Source of the DNA: Chimaeribacter arupi
GTDB taxonomy: Bacteria > Pseudomonadota > Gammaproteobacteria > Enterobacterales > Enterobacteriaceae
NCBI RefSeq assembly: GCF_002858805.1
Contig: NZ_PJZI01000021.1
Coordinates: 24,132-88,131 of the forward strand
Direction of reading: 5' to 3'
Length of the DNA stretch: 64,000 nt
Part shown: in pieces, positions 20,070 to 29,664 of the stretch
Numbering within the stretch: the stretch's first letter is position 1
Layout: every line of letters starts with the position of its first letter
Notes under the pieces: generated by a model
The model's database searches: none
What the model was told of the DNA's origin: nothing
The model's input: the letters and a program-made list of their open reading frames with translations, nothing else
Translations under genes and position numbers: made by a program

Positions 20070-20097
20070 CCCTGTCCGGCCAGGCAGCCGGACAGGG
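20070..20097. repeat. Inverted repeat between pbpG and yohP
   Basis: CCCTGTCCGG (20070-20079) and CCGGACAGGG (20088-20097) form a perfect 10-bp stem with an 8-base loop between the convergent pbpG and yohP. No T-run follows on either strand; it may protect transcript ends or act as a weak two-way terminator. Confidence 0.7.
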
Positions 20098-20111
20098 CAA
20101 CGCGGGGCCGG

Positions 20112-20195
20112 TCAGAACAACATCTTAAAGACGCCGGTCAGGGTCAGCAGGCCAACAATAAAGATAATCGCAATAATCCATAAAATAATTTTCAT
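20112..20195 (-). CDS. yohP: Small membrane protein YohP
   Basis: This 27-residue protein is a single hydrophobic helix that begins MKIILWIIAIIF and ends LTGVFKMLF. It closely resembles E. coli YohP, a small inner-membrane protein with tRNA-independent mRNA targeting reported in the literature; its role is uncertain. An AGGAGA ribosome site lies seven bases before the ATG. It sits between pbpG and yohC, the same neighbourhood as in E. coli, which supports the call. Confidence 0.9.
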   Translation of the reverse strand: MKIILWIIAIIFIVGLLTLTGVFKMLF

Positions 20196-20485
20196 AGGTT
20201 TCTCCTGACTTCATATGCACCTTACAACGCCGTGACGTTGTTTTCCCAAAACGGCCGCGCGCTCTCCCTCGCATCCCGTCCCGCCCGGTAAACCGGTGCG
20301 GTATCAGTAAGTATAGACACTTTCCCCTTTTCTGCCGGAAAACGCCTGCATACCCGACTGAAAAGCATGACGTTTATCGCAACCCGAAGTTTTAGTCCGC
20401 CTGTGGGCGGCCGGTGTCTTGTATTCACTCCCGCCTGGGTTATGGTTGGGTAACGAATCTGAATGGACACACCAAGGAGTGACTG

Positions 20486-20791
20486 ATGAAAAAGATCGTG
20501 CTGTGTTGTGCCGCCGGAATGTCGACCAGTATGCTGGTCCAGCGGATGCGTCAGGAAGCGGAGAAGCGTCAGATTGAGGTGGATATTGAGGCGGTGCCGG
20601 TGTCGGATTTCGAGCTGGTGGTCAAAGACGCGGATGTCATCCTGCTCGGGCCGCAGGTGAAGTTCCAGCTGAAACGGTTGCAGGAAGCGGCCGCGCCGCT
20701 GGGCAAACCGGTGGATGTGATTGATATGATGGATTACGGCACCATGCGCGGTGACAAGGTGCTGGACAAAGCGCTTTCGTTGATTGCATAA
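20486..20791 (+). CDS. Orphan PTS EIIB subunit, lactose/cellobiose type
   Basis: This 101-residue protein is a phosphotransferase EIIB domain of the chitobiose/cellobiose class. The active-site P-loop is KKIVLCCAAGMSTSMLV, with Cys8 in the position that is phosphorylated in ChbB. DADVILLGPQVKFQLKRL and the ending are typical. AAGGAG precedes the ATG. No EIIA, EIIC or glycosidase lies nearby, so it must work with components encoded elsewhere or have a regulatory role. The upstream gap (20196-20485) shows no other gene. Confidence 0.88.
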   Translation: MKKIVLCCAAGMSTSMLVQRMRQEAEKRQIEVDIEAVPVSDFELVVKDADVILLGPQVKFQLKRLQEAAAPLGKPVDVIDMMDYGTMRGDKVLDKALSLIA

Positions 20792-20797
20792 AGCCTG

Positions 20798-20825
20798 CCG
20801 CGCAGCCCGCTGCGCGGTCTTTCCT
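20798..20825 (+). terminator. Terminator of the EIIB gene
   Basis: CCGCGCAG (20798-20805) pairs with CTGCGCGG (20810-20817), followed by a pyrimidine-rich TCTTTCC run, just after the stop. Confidence 0.75.
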
Positions 20826-20995
20826 CCTTTCCCCTGCCTTTCTGTTGCGCTGCCCGCCTTTCTGCATAAGAGGACCTGTATAAAATCTGACCGGCACTAT
20901 ACTTGAGCTGAAGAGGGTCGTGCACACTCAGGTCAGCCTGGGCGCGCCTCAGCCGGTTCGTCTGTTGCGGCCACAGGCGGACACTGGAGGTAGCT

Positions 20996-21586
20996 ATGAT
21001 CAATCACGTCTGGGGGCTGTTCGCCCATCCCGAACCGGAAATGCAACAGATTAAGCGTGAGCATGAGTCGGTTCCCCATCTCTATATGCACCATGTCATG
21101 TTGATGGCCGCCATCCCGGTGGTCTGTTCGTTTATTGGTACGACGCAGATTGGCTGGAGCTTCGGCGGCGACGAATACCTGCGGGTACAGCCCGCAACGG
21201 CGCTGGGCATCGCGGTGGCGTTCTACCTGCTGATGCTGGGTGCGGTGGCGGTGATGGGGCGGGTGATCCACCTGCTGGCCAGCCGCTACCCCGGACGCCC
21301 GTCGCGCAATGACTGCATTGTGTTTGCCGGCTACGTGGCCACGCCGATGTTTTTAAGCGGGGTGGTGGCGCTCTACCCGATGGTCTGGCTCTGCTTGTTT
21401 GTCGGCGCGCTGGCACTGGCCTACAGCGGCTATCTGCTGGCGGTCGGGATGCCCGCCTTCCTCGGCATTAACCGGCAGGAGGGGATGCTGGTGTTCGGCT
21501 CCACGCTCGGCATCGGTGTGCTGGTGCTGGAATTGCTGCTGGCGCTGGCGGTAATGATGTGGGGGTACGGCGCGCATTTCTTCTGA
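20996..21586 (+). CDS. yohC: Yip1-domain inner-membrane protein YohC
   Basis: This 196-residue protein matches E. coli YohC, a Yip1-family inner-membrane protein of unknown role. It begins MINHVWGLFAHPEPEMQQIKR, a cytosolic lead, followed by about five hydrophobic segments (VMLMAAIPVVCSFIG, ALGIAVAFYLLMLGAVAVMG, TPMFLSGVVALYPMVWLC, LALAYSGYLLAVGMPAFLG, LGIGVLVLELLLALAVMMWG). It is preceded by a purine-rich ribosome site (GGAGGTAGCT) and followed by a strong terminator. E. coli has yohC beside pbpG. Confidence 0.92.
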   Translation: MINHVWGLFAHPEPEMQQIKREHESVPHLYMHHVMLMAAIPVVCSFIGTTQIGWSFGGDEYLRVQPATALGIAVAFYLLMLGAVAVMGRVIHLLASRYPGRPSRNDCIVFAGYVATPMFLSGVVALYPMVWLCLFVGALALAYSGYLLAVGMPAFLGINRQEGMLVFGSTLGIGVLVLELLLALAVMMWGYGAHFF

Positions 21587-21621
21587 CATTTCCGGCTTAG
21601 TTGGCAGCGGCATCCGGCCAC

Positions 21622-21673
21622 AAAAACCCCGCTGCGCCCTGAGGTAACTTCAGGCGCAGCGGGGTTTTTTTCT
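21622..21673 (+). terminator. yohC terminator
   Basis: A long stem, AAAACCCCGCTGCGCC with GGCGCAGCGGGGTTTT around a TGAGGTAACTTCA apical hairpin, is followed by T-runs. It is one of the strongest terminators in the window. Confidence 0.93.
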
Positions 21674-21788
21674 TTTTTTTCCTGTCTGTTCCACATTGAA
21701 CGCACGCTTTAGCGCGCACCCCGCCGCCGCATTTGTTACAGTGACTTTCCCGAGAGAAAAAGAGGAACGGGCCGAAGCCCGTCAGAGT

Positions 21789-22070
21789 ATGCAGCTGAAA
21801 GTGTTATTTACCGTGGTGTCGTGGATGGTCACCCTGATTGGTGTGTTACTGGCAGCGGATGCCGTCTGGTTTGCCCCACACGGGGCCTTTGAGCATTTTA
21901 ACGGCTATGTGGCGTTGGGCATCCTGGCCGTCACCAATTTCACCACGCTGCTGCTGCACCTGGCGATGCTGACGATGGCCCCGGCGCGGCGCGGGTTCAA
22001 ACTGCTGGTGGGCGTGCAGTGCGCCGGCCTGGTGCTGACGGCCGGGGTGGCCGGGGCGTTTTTCCTCTGA
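21789..22070 (+). CDS. Small three-helix membrane protein, unrecognised
   Basis: This 93-residue protein has three hydrophobic helices (VLFTVVSWMVTLIGVLLAADAV, NGYVALGILAVTNFTTLLLHLAML, LLVGVQCAGLVLTAGVAGAFFL) with short polar links and a basic loop (APARRGFK). I do not recognise it. The ATG at 21789 places the first helix at the terminus; an in-frame ATG at 21696 adds 31 residues without pattern. It ends three bases before the stop of the convergent dld gene. Position and compact helices make a real gene likely, function unknown. Confidence 0.65.
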   Translation: MQLKVLFTVVSWMVTLIGVLLAADAVWFAPHGAFEHFNGYVALGILAVTNFTTLLLHLAMLTMAPARRGFKLLVGVQCAGLVLTAGVAGAFFL

Positions 22071-22073
22071 CCT

Positions 22074-23780
22074 TCACGCCCGCCAGTATTTCTGCTTCGG
22101 CGTCTTGCCGATGCCGGGGTTAAAGCTGTTGGTCGGGTCAATCTCCCGGTAAAACGCCTTCAGCGCCGGCTTGGCCGGGTAGAGGTGGCCGACATTGTGT
22201 TCCGCCGGGTATTCCGCCCCTTTGGCATTCAGCCCGGCCAGCATCTGCGCTTTAAGGGCGTGCGTATCCACGCCTTTTTTCACGATGTAATCCTGGTGGA
22301 ACACATGGCACATAAAGTGGCCGTAATAGAGTTTCGCCACCAGTTGTTGCTCAATCTCCGGCGGCAGGGTTTCAAACCAGTCCGTCTCGTTGCGGCGCAG
22401 GGCAATATCCAGCGCCAGAATATCCTCGACCTCCTCCTGGTGCACCGCATGGTAACGCACCGCCGCCCCGGCGGCGGCGAAACGGTGCAGGAACGCCTTG
22501 CGCCCTTCCTCTTCGGTGCAGGCAAAAAAATCGCCTTCCGCCTGCTGGAAGAAGTGGGTCAAAAACGCCTGCGCTTCGGCCACGCCGTCACCGGACATCT
22601 TCAGCAGCAGGTGGTGCGCATAACGGTCGCGGTAATCGGTGAGGCGGGCCGGCAGGTGGCCCGGCAGCAAACGGCTCATGCACTGCATTACCCGGTCACT
22701 CATATTGCGCGGCAGCAGCGGCACCTTGTTCAGCCGCGCATCCAGCTTGCCTTTGGTCAGGAACAGGTCAGGGATACGGTCGGTGCCGAGCCGGTCAATC
22801 ATCAGGAAGGTGTCTTTGCCGTAGATCTCGGCGATGTTGAAACAGTCGCGGTGCAGATACTCCCCGGCCACCGGCAGCGCCGTAAAGTGGCGCAGGATAT
22901 GGCGGCGGATCGCCGTCAGCACGCCGGTGTCATTGGTGCCGATGTAGAACACCTGCTGCTGCGGCTCCTGCGGGAAGGTGTCGAGACGTACCGCGAACAC
23001 CGCCAGCTTACCGGCGCAACCGCTGGCCTCATGCAGGCGGCGTGGGTCGGCGTTGAAGCGTGACGGGGTGTCGGCGTCCACGTCCCGCACCCGGTCAACG
23101 TACTCGTGGTCAGAGGCGGCGCGCGGCGTCTGTTCAATCTCATACGGGCTGTAACTGCCTTTTTCCAGCCGCGTCAGAATCTCTTCCGGCATCTCGCCGA
23201 GATCGATGCCGAGATGGTTCACCAGCTGCAACTGGCCGTCGGCATCCACCTGCGCATAGAGCGCCAGTTCGGTGTAGGCCGGGCCGCGTTTAATCAGCGA
23301 CCCGCCGGAATTGTTGCAGATGCCGCCCATCACCGACGCCCCGATGCAGGAGGAGCCGATCACCGAATGCGGCTCGCGGCCATGCGGTTTCAGGATTTTT
23401 TCCAGCTGGTGCAGGGTACTGCCGGGGAACGCAATCACCTGCTCGGCGTTGTTGATCAGTTGCAGCTTGTCGAGCTTGCGGGTGCTGATGATCACCACCT
23501 CGCGGTCATAATCGTGGCCGCTGGGCGTTGATCCTTCCGTCAGGCCGGTGTTGGCTGCCTGCATAATCACAATCTTGTTGGCGGCCACGCAGGCCTGAAG
23601 CACGCGCCACTGCTGCAACAGCGTCTGCGGCAACACCACCGCCAGGGCATGGCCGCCGCCGGAGCGGTAGCCGTGGCGGTAACGTTCGGTGCTGCGCGCA
23701 TCGGTCAGCAGGTTGTGGCTGCCGACAATCTCCTGAAGGCGCGTCAGGAACACGCGGTTGACGCTGGCGGGCTGGGTCAT
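22074..23780 (-). CDS. dld: Quinone-dependent D-lactate dehydrogenase
   Basis: Dld is a peripheral membrane FAD enzyme that oxidises D-lactate to pyruvate and passes electrons to quinone. The 568-residue product (571 in E. coli) has the FAD-binding region IMQAANTGLTEGSTPSG, IAFPGSTLHQLEKILKP, SVIGSSCIGASVMGGICNNSGG, the membrane-binding and substrate regions (KVPLLPRNMSDRVMQ, HHLLLKMSGDG), and the ending NVGHLYPAKPALKAFYREIDP. A GGGAGAG ribosome site precedes the ATG. It lies beside pbpG and yohC as in E. coli. Confidence 0.97.
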   Translation of the reverse strand: MTQPASVNRVFLTRLQEIVGSHNLLTDARSTERYRHGYRSGGGHALAVVLPQTLLQQWRVLQACVAANKIVIMQAANTGLTEGSTPSGHDYDREVVIISTRKLDKLQLINNAEQVIAFPGSTLHQLEKILKPHGREPHSVIGSSCIGASVMGGICNNSGGSLIKRGPAYTELALYAQVDADGQLQLVNHLGIDLGEMPEEILTRLEKGSYSPYEIEQTPRAASDHEYVDRVRDVDADTPSRFNADPRRLHEASGCAGKLAVFAVRLDTFPQEPQQQVFYIGTNDTGVLTAIRRHILRHFTALPVAGEYLHRDCFNIAEIYGKDTFLMIDRLGTDRIPDLFLTKGKLDARLNKVPLLPRNMSDRVMQCMSRLLPGHLPARLTDYRDRYAHHLLLKMSGDGVAEAQAFLTHFFQQAEGDFFACTEEEGRKAFLHRFAAAGAAVRYHAVHQEEVEDILALDIALRRNETDWFETLPPEIEQQLVAKLYYGHFMCHVFHQDYIVKKGVDTHALKAQMLAGLNAKGAEYPAEHNVGHLYPAKPALKAFYREIDPTNSFNPGIGKTPKQKYWRA

Positions 23781-23923
23781 ACTCTCTCCCTGTGCTTATG
23801 AATTATTCACTTGATGAATAAACCTAATCCTAACCTGGGGTGTGGTCAATAAAACGGCGGCGGGAATCATGCGGTAAATACCGGCCGCCAGGGCGGCGGC
23901 CGGCAGGGCAGGGGGCTGGCGCG

Positions 23924-25297
23924 TTATTTCGCGACCACCACCAGCTTCTGGTTCACAAACTCTTTGATGCCGAGGTCAGACAGCTCACGGCCATAACCGG
24001 AACGCTTGACGCCGCCGAACGGCAGCTCCGGCGCGGTATCGGTCAGGGAGTTGATATAGACCATGCCGGTTTCAATGCGTGACGCCAGCTTTTTGCCGCG
24101 CGCGATGTCCTGCGTGAACAGTGCGCCGCCGAGGCCGTAGTTGGAGTCGTTGGCCAGTTTCACCAGCTCGTCGTCATCTTTTACCACGTACACCTGCGCC
24201 ACCGGGCCGAAGAACTCCTGGAAGTAGGCCGGGTTATCCCGTTTGACGTTGGTCAGGATGGTCGGCAGGTAGAAGTTGCCGGGGTTGTTTTCCAGTTTCT
24301 TGCCGCCCAGGTGCAGCGTTGCGCCGGCTTTCACCGCGTCATCCACCTGTTTTTCCAGGTCTTTCAGCGCCTGCGCGGAAGAGAGCGGGCCGAGGGTGGT
24401 TTCCGGGTCAAGCGGGTCGCCCAGTTTTGCCGCTTTCATCTGCTCGGTGAAGCCTTGCAGGAAGCGGTCAGCCACTTTCTCATGCACAATAAAACGTTTG
24501 GCCCCGGTACAGACCTGCCCGCAGTTATTCAGGCGCGCATAGGTGGCGGCTTTGATCGCTTTGTCGAGGTCGCAGTCATCCAGCACCGCAAAGATGTCGT
24601 TGCCGCCCAGCTCCAGCGTGGATTTCTTCAGCTTACCGGCGGCGCGCGCCGCCACGATGCTGCCCGCTTTTTCCGAGCCGGTCAGCGCCACGCCCTGCAC
24701 CCGGTCATCATCAATCAGGTTGCCGACCTGGTCGGTGGAGATAAACAGGTTGGTGTACGCCCCTTCCGGCGCGCCCGCTTCGTGAACTAATTGTTCGAAC
24801 ACTTCCGCACAGTGCGGCACGATGCTGGCATGTTTCATCAGGATGCTGTTCCCGGCGGCCAGGTTGGGCGCCAGCACGCGCATCAGCTGGTAGTAAGGGA
24901 AGTTCCACGGCTCCACGGCCACCAGCACGCCAATCGGGGCGTTTTCAACCCAGGCTTCGCCCAGGTCGGTCGGGTAGCGCGTCGGTTTCAGGAATTCTTC
25001 GGCGTGCTCAGCATAGTATTTGGCAATGGCGGCACAGAGCTTCACTTCGCCCCGGCTCTGCTCAATCAGCTTGCCCATCTCTTCACTGGCGATCTTCGCC
25101 AGCTCGTCCACCCGCGCAGAGATAAGCTCTGACAGCTTATGCAGCACCTGCAGGCGCGGCTGGATGTCGCCCTGCGCCCAGTCCGATTTATAGAGTTCAT
25201 GGGCAGTGGCCAGCGCCTGCTGCACCTGGCTGTCGTCGTGGGTCGGGTACTCTTTGATGAGTTTATTATTGAAAGGATTAACGGTTTGATAAGGCAT
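23924..25297 (-). CDS. NAD(P)-dependent succinate-semialdehyde/aldehyde dehydrogenase, Sad-like
   Basis: This 457-residue aldehyde dehydrogenase resembles E. coli Sad (YneI), which oxidises succinate semialdehyde. It has the general base glutamate in KSTLELGGNDIF (Glu229), the catalytic cysteine in RLNNCGQVCTGAKRF (Cys263), the cofactor loop GVALTGSEKAG, and the ending PFGGVKRSGYGRELSDLGIKEFVN. AGGAG lies just before the ATG. It is alone on the minus strand, with a 143-base gap to dld. The substrate is inferred from family resemblance. Confidence 0.88.
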   Translation of the reverse strand: MPYQTVNPFNNKLIKEYPTHDDSQVQQALATAHELYKSDWAQGDIQPRLQVLHKLSELISARVDELAKIASEEMGKLIEQSRGEVKLCAAIAKYYAEHAEEFLKPTRYPTDLGEAWVENAPIGVLVAVEPWNFPYYQLMRVLAPNLAAGNSILMKHASIVPHCAEVFEQLVHEAGAPEGAYTNLFISTDQVGNLIDDDRVQGVALTGSEKAGSIVAARAAGKLKKSTLELGGNDIFAVLDDCDLDKAIKAATYARLNNCGQVCTGAKRFIVHEKVADRFLQGFTEQMKAAKLGDPLDPETTLGPLSSAQALKDLEKQVDDAVKAGATLHLGGKKLENNPGNFYLPTILTNVKRDNPAYFQEFFGPVAQVYVVKDDDELVKLANDSNYGLGGALFTQDIARGKKLASRIETGMVYINSLTDTAPELPFGGVKRSGYGRELSDLGIKEFVNQKLVVVAK

Positions 25298-25393
25298 ATC
25301 GTGCTCCTTGGTGACGGCGAATTGTCGTGTTAAACCAATAACACGCCGTGAAAAGGGGCCGCCGGTGACAGCGGCAAACGTCTTTAAGCATAG

Positions 25394-25422
25394 TTGAAAA
25401 AATCGCGTTTCTGCCGTACAGA
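25394..25422 (+). promoter_or_regulatory. Sigma-70-type promoter of the candidate small RNA
   Basis: TTGAAA (25394-25399) and TACAGA (25417-25422) are separated by 17 bases, a good match to the sigma-70 consensus. The nearest gene start downstream is 170 bases away, and a terminator intervenes. Confidence 0.5.
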
Positions 25423-25428
25423 CATGTT

Positions 25429-25498
25429 TTGCAACAGAGCAGCAGGTTATCCGGCGCAGCAGGGCCGTGACCGCCTGACCTGCCGCGTTTTTTTTTTT
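25429..25498 (+). ncRNA. Candidate small RNA ending in a terminator
   Basis: Between the divergent aldehyde dehydrogenase and cupin genes, a hairpin CGC-A-GCAGG (25455-25463) pairs with CCTGC-C-GCG (25479-25487) with one mismatch and is followed by eleven T (25488-25498). It points along the plus strand, where no gene lies upstream for it to terminate. Together with the promoter at 25394-25422 it would give a transcript of about 70 bases. It could instead be an attenuator in the leader of the cupin gene. No similarity to a small RNA I know. Confidence 0.45.
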
Positions 25499-25592
25499 GC
25501 CTGATTTACTTAACTTTTCACTTTTCGCCGCTGTTCAAGGCCACCGCCGGTTCCGTATGCTGGAACGCCTGACACTGGCACAAGGCACCCGC

Positions 25593-25934
25593 ATGAAACT
25601 CTCTGCCATTCCTTTCGGCATTACTGACTGGTCAACTCTTGAGGCCACCGAACACCCCGGCGAACAGGGCATGGCCTGGTGGCGCACCCGGCATTTCGGC
25701 GACGAGGCGAACCCCGTCCGCGTGCGGATGGTGGAGTACTCCCCCGGTTACCTGGCCGACCACTGGTGTAAAAAAGGCCATATCCTGCTCTGCCTGGCCG
25801 GGAAACTCGAGAGCCGCCTCGACGACGGCCGCACCTTTGTGCTGACGCCCGGCGTCAGTTATCAGGTGGCGGACGACCATGAGGCGCACCAGTCCTTTAC
25901 TGCCGAAGGCGCGACCCTGTTTATTGTCGATTGA
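25593..25934 (+). CDS. DHCW-motif cupin-fold protein
   Basis: This 113-residue single-domain protein has the cupin pattern and matches the family usually labelled DHCW motif cupin-fold. The core is YSPGYLADHWCKKGHILLCLAGKLESRL, in which His and Cys residues could bind a metal, followed by VLTPGVSYQVADDHEAHQSF. The ATG at 25593 (MKLSAIPFGITDW) has AAGG upstream; an in-frame ATG at 25497 lies in the terminator T-run and is rejected. Function is not established for the family. Confidence 0.8.
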   Translation: MKLSAIPFGITDWSTLEATEHPGEQGMAWWRTRHFGDEANPVRVRMVEYSPGYLADHWCKKGHILLCLAGKLESRLDDGRTFVLTPGVSYQVADDHEAHQSFTAEGATLFIVD

Positions 25935-26061
25935 TCGTGATTGTCGACTGACGGTTATTATCAGCTGGCGGCAGTTTTACGCACGCCGCGTCTTTACAGC
26001 CGCCCCCCGGCCGCGCCATTATTTCGCGTCAATTCTTCCCTGACCTCATTAAGGAACCGGC

Positions 26062-27159
26062 GTGGCGAAAATTCGGGTAGGCGTTATTTTTGGCGGCAAA
26101 TCAGCAGAGCATGAAGTGTCGCTGCAATCGGCAAAAAACATCGTGGACGCGATGGACAAAGAGCGGTTTGAGGTCACGCTGCTCGGCATCGACAAACAGG
26201 GGCAGTGGCACGTCAGCGACGCCGCCCATTACCTGCAACACGCCGACGACCCGGCGCGCATCGCCCTTAACCCGTCGCAGCGCAATGTGGCGTTGATCCC
26301 CGGCCAACAGCAGCATCAGCTGATCGAGAGCCGGGATGCCAGTGCGCTGGCGCAGCTCGATGTGATCTTCCCGATTGTGCACGGCACGCTGGGCGAAGAT
26401 GGTTCGCTGCAAGGGCTGTTGCGGATGGCGAACATCCCGTTTGTCGGCGCCGGGGTGCTGGGTTCGGCGCTGAGCATGGACAAAGACGTCACCAAACGGC
26501 TGCTGCGTGACGCCGGGCTGGCGGTGGCACCCTTTGTCACGCTGACGCGGCGCAATGCCGCGCAGCACGATTTTGCCCGCGTCAGTGAGAAACTGGGGCT
26601 GCCGCTGTTTATCAAACCCGCCAACCAGGGCTCGTCGGTGGGCGTCAGCAAGGTACGCAGCGCGCAGGAGTATGACACGGCGCTGGCGCTGGCCTTCCGC
26701 TATGACCATAAAGTGCTGGTGGAGTCCGCCATCGCCGGCCGGGAGATTGAGTGCGCGGTGCTGGGCAACGACCACCCGCAGGCCAGCGTGTGCGGCGAAG
26801 TGATTTTGCAGGATGAGTTCTACGCCTATGACACCAAATACATCAATGCCCAGGGGGCGACGGTGGCGATCCCGGCCGATCTGCCGCCGGACGTCAACGA
26901 TCGTATCCGCGCCATCGCGGTGCGGGCGTTTCAGGTGCTGGAGTGCAGCGGCATGGCGCGGGTGGATGTGTTCCTGACCAACGACGGTGAGGTGATTATC
27001 AACGAGATCAACACGCTGCCCGGCTTCACCAACATCAGCATGTACCCGAAACTCTGGGAAGCCAGCGGCCTGGCCTACCGTGACCTCATCACCCAACTGA
27101 TTGAGCTGGCGCTGGAACGCCACCAGGCAGACAACCGGCTGCAAAGCTCGGTACGCTAA
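26062..27159 (+). CDS. ddlA: D-alanine--D-alanine ligase A
   Basis: DdlA joins two D-alanines with ATP for peptidoglycan precursor synthesis. The 365-residue ATP-grasp protein (364 in E. coli) has the N-terminal [33 protein letters not shown], the ATP lid [25 protein letters not shown] and the metal-binding end [30 protein letters not shown]. The GTG at 26062 follows AAGGA and aligns with the family. Its stop overlaps the stop of the convergent AraC gene by four bases. Confidence 0.97.
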   Translation: MAKIRVGVIFGGKSAEHEVSLQSAKNIVDAMDKERFEVTLLGIDKQGQWHVSDAAHYLQHADDPARIALNPSQRNVALIPGQQQHQLIESRDASALAQLDVIFPIVHGTLGEDGSLQGLLRMANIPFVGAGVLGSALSMDKDVTKRLLRDAGLAVAPFVTLTRRNAAQHDFARVSEKLGLPLFIKPANQGSSVGVSKVRSAQEYDTALALAFRYDHKVLVESAIAGREIECAVLGNDHPQASVCGEVILQDEFYAYDTKYINAQGATVAIPADLPPDVNDRIRAIAVRAFQVLECSGMARVDVFLTNDGEVIINEINTLPGFTNISMYPKLWEASGLAYRDLITQLIELALERHQADNRLQSSVR

Positions 27160-27989
27160 TCGGAGTTGATGTGCTCTTTGCAGTAGAGCCGCCGGTAGGC
27201 CAGCGGCGACATCCCTTTCAGTTTGCGGAATACCCGCCGGAAATAGCCGGGGTCATCAAACCCGGCGCGGCGGGCCACGGTGGCGATCTGGTGCTGCTCC
27301 TCCCGTAATAACGCCTCCGCACAACGGATGCGCTGCTGGTGGATCGCCTCCGTCAACGTCTGGTGAAAGGTGGCGCGGAACACCCGGCCGAGGTAGTCCG
27401 GGTTGCAGTGCAACTGCTGCGCCAGGGCAGAGGCCGCCAGCGGCCGGTGGAACTGGGTTTTGATGATCTGCCGCGCCTGCCAGGCCAGCGCGGCGCTGCC
27501 TGCGGTGGCCTCCGGCGGGCTGGCGGCTGCGGCGGCGACCTGCTGTAACAGCAATAATAAAATCAGCGGCAGGGCCGCGGTATTTTCCCGCGCCTGTTCG
27601 CTGAGAAATAACCGGAACAGGGCTGCCACCTCGTCACGTTGCTGAATTTTTACCTGCTGCGGCACCGGGAATAATTGGCTGTTTACCGGTGGCGTTTCTG
27701 TTGGAAATACCTCAAAGTGCAGCCAGTAAAATATCAGGTCGGGCGGGAAGGGGCCTATTCCGCTGTGCTGACGCCCCGGCCATAATAAAAGGCTGCTCCC
27801 TGCCGGAATATAAAACGCCTGCGTCTCTTCCCGCAATGCCAATTGCCCGCGCTCAACATAGATTAATTCAAAGGAATCAAGCCTGCGGGTGGGATGTGTC
27901 CCGATACCGCGCGAGATAAAGCGCCCGGCATTCTGCACCCGCACCGGCAGGGTAAACATCAGGTTCAGCATTTTTATCAGCCTATTCAA
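27156..27989 (-). CDS. AraC-family regulator of the GH127 locus
   Basis: A 277-residue AraC/XylS regulator. The N-terminal half is a cupin sugar-sensing domain ([30 protein letters not shown]). The C-terminal half has two helix-turn-helix motifs ([29 protein letters not shown] and [34 protein letters not shown]). It is divergent from the GPH transporter across 252 bases, so it most likely senses the transported arabinoside or arabinose-like sugar and activates the transporter and GH127 genes. Ligand identity is inferred. Confidence 0.9.
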   Translation of the reverse strand: MNRLIKMLNLMFTLPVRVQNAGRFISRGIGTHPTRRLDSFELIYVERGQLALREETQAFYIPAGSSLLLWPGRQHSGIGPFPPDLIFYWLHFEVFPTETPPVNSQLFPVPQQVKIQQRDEVAALFRLFLSEQARENTAALPLILLLLLQQVAAAAASPPEATAGSAALAWQARQIIKTQFHRPLAASALAQQLHCNPDYLGRVFRATFHQTLTEAIHQQRIRCAEALLREEQHQIATVARRAGFDDPGYFRRVFRKLKGMSPLAYRRLYCKEHINSD

Positions 27990-28241
27990 GAAGATTACTG
28001 CTCAGTCTGGCAGCCGGTGAGCGCGCCTGCCGGAGAAAGATCGCGCAGTTTGACCCTCTTCACACTTTTCCCTTACAGGTCGGGATCCTCCCGTTTTTAT
28101 ACGGCTGCCGCACCTTGTTGGCTTATTTCGGCTGTGCGAGATTATTCCGGTCGCGGTAAATAACGCCAAACGCCGTGATAAACCGATAATAAAAAAGAAC
28201 TGCTGTCCCTACAAAAAACCTCTGCTAACGAGGGTACCCTG

Positions 28242-29654
28242 ATGTCAACAACACTTCATGATGTGGAATTGACCGGCCAGCCCGTGGCTGCCGGAGCGAA
28301 ACTCAGCGTGCGGGAGAAAATAGGTTACGGGCTGGGGGATGCCGGCGGCACGATAATTACCGCGCTGATCGGCAATTTCCTGACTTTTTTCTATACCGAT
28401 ATTTTTGGCCTGACACCGGCCGTGGTCGGCACGGTGTTTGTGCTGCTGCGGGTGGTGGATGCCGTCAGCGACCCGCTGATGGGCATTTTTGTTGACCGCA
28501 CCCGCAGCCGCTGGGGGCGCTTCCGCCCGTGGCAGCTGTGGGTTGCGCTGCCGATCGGCATCGCCGGCATGTTGACCTTCACCGTGCCGGAGCTGGGCGA
28601 ATCCGGCAAAATCGCCTGGGCGTTCGGCACTTACCTGCTGCTGTCGCTCTGTTACACCGCCATTAACGTCCCCTATTGCGCGCTGATCAACACCATGACC
28701 ACCGACCACCGCGAGGTGATGGCCTGCCAGAGCTGGCGCTTTGTGCTGTGCGGCGTGGCGGGCTTTATGGTGTCGGTGGGGCTGCCGTGGCTGGTCACCG
28801 CCACCGGGCAGGGCGTGGCGGCACAAGGCTACCAGCGCGGCGTGGCGCTGCTGTGCGTCTGCGCGGTGGTGATGTTCCTCTGGTGCTTCTTCACGGTGCG
28901 TGAGCGCATCCCGCTGAATGTGATGGGGCAATTTACCCTGCGCGAACACCTGCGCGGCCTGCGCCGCAATGACCAGTTGCTGCTGATGCTGGCGATGTCC
29001 TTCCTGCTGATGACGGTGTTCAACACCCGCGGCGGCGGCTATATGTATTTCATCACTTATGTGCTGCACGGCAGCGCCGCCTACACCTCGCTGTTTTTCG
29101 CGGTGGTGACCTTCTCGCTGATCCTCGGCGCCCTGCTGGTGAACCCGGTGACGAAACGCGTTTCGGCGTCCGCGGCCTACACCTGGAGCAACCTGCTGCT
29201 CGGCGTTTACTCCCTGGGCCTGTGGTTTGTGCCTTCCGTCAACCAGGAATTGTGGCTGGCGCTGATCCTGATGAACTGCACGGTGCTCGGTTTTACCCTG
29301 CCGCTGCACTTCTCGCTGATGGCCTACGCTGATGACTACGGCTACTGGAAGAACGGCATCCGCTCATCCGGCATGAATTTCGCCTTCAACCTGTTCTTTA
29401 TCAAGCTGGCGTGGGCCGCCGGGGCCGGGATTGTCAGCCTGGTGTTTGTGCTGGTGGCCTATAAATCCGGCGCGGCCAACCAGACACCCGCCTCGCTGGC
29501 CGGGATCACCGCGTTGCAGACGCTGGCCCCCGGCATCACCCACCTGCTGCTGGCCGCAGTGAGCTGCCGCTACAAGATTGACAACGCATTGCTGGCCACC
29601 ATGGCGCAGGATTTCTCGCGCCACCCGTCACCGGCCGCGATAACGAAGACCTGA
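28242..29654 (+). CDS. GPH-family sugar:cation symporter
   Basis: This 470-residue protein has 12 hydrophobic segments and belongs to the glycoside-pentoside-hexuronide (MelB/XynP-like) family. Landmarks are [16 protein letters not shown] at the N-terminus, [26 protein letters not shown] with the cation-binding aspartates, [18 protein letters not shown], and [19 protein letters not shown] near the C-terminus. It is 10 bases upstream of the GH127 gene, so it probably imports the arabinofuranosyl substrate of that enzyme. GAGGG precedes the ATG. Confidence 0.92.
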   Translation: MSTTLHDVELTGQPVAAGAKLSVREKIGYGLGDAGGTIITALIGNFLTFFYTDIFGLTPAVVGTVFVLLRVVDAVSDPLMGIFVDRTRSRWGRFRPWQLWVALPIGIAGMLTFTVPELGESGKIAWAFGTYLLLSLCYTAINVPYCALINTMTTDHREVMACQSWRFVLCGVAGFMVSVGLPWLVTATGQGVAAQGYQRGVALLCVCAVVMFLWCFFTVRERIPLNVMGQFTLREHLRGLRRNDQLLLMLAMSFLLMTVFNTRGGGYMYFITYVLHGSAAYTSLFFAVVTFSLILGALLVNPVTKRVSASAAYTWSNLLLGVYSLGLWFVPSVNQELWLALILMNCTVLGFTLPLHFSLMAYADDYGYWKNGIRSSGMNFAFNLFFIKLAWAAGAGIVSLVFVLVAYKSGAANQTPASLAGITALQTLAPGITHLLLAAVSCRYKIDNALLATMAQDFSRHPSPAAITKT

Positions 29655-29664
29655 GGGAGAGACG

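Noticed and set aside
20222..20470. An 82-codon minus-strand frame between yohP and the EIIB gene.
   Set aside because: No ribosome site, no domain, and it covers the likely promoter region of the EIIB gene.
26101..27144. A 347-codon open frame opposite ddlA.
   Set aside because: Shadow of a well-conserved gene; no recognisable domain and no ribosome site.
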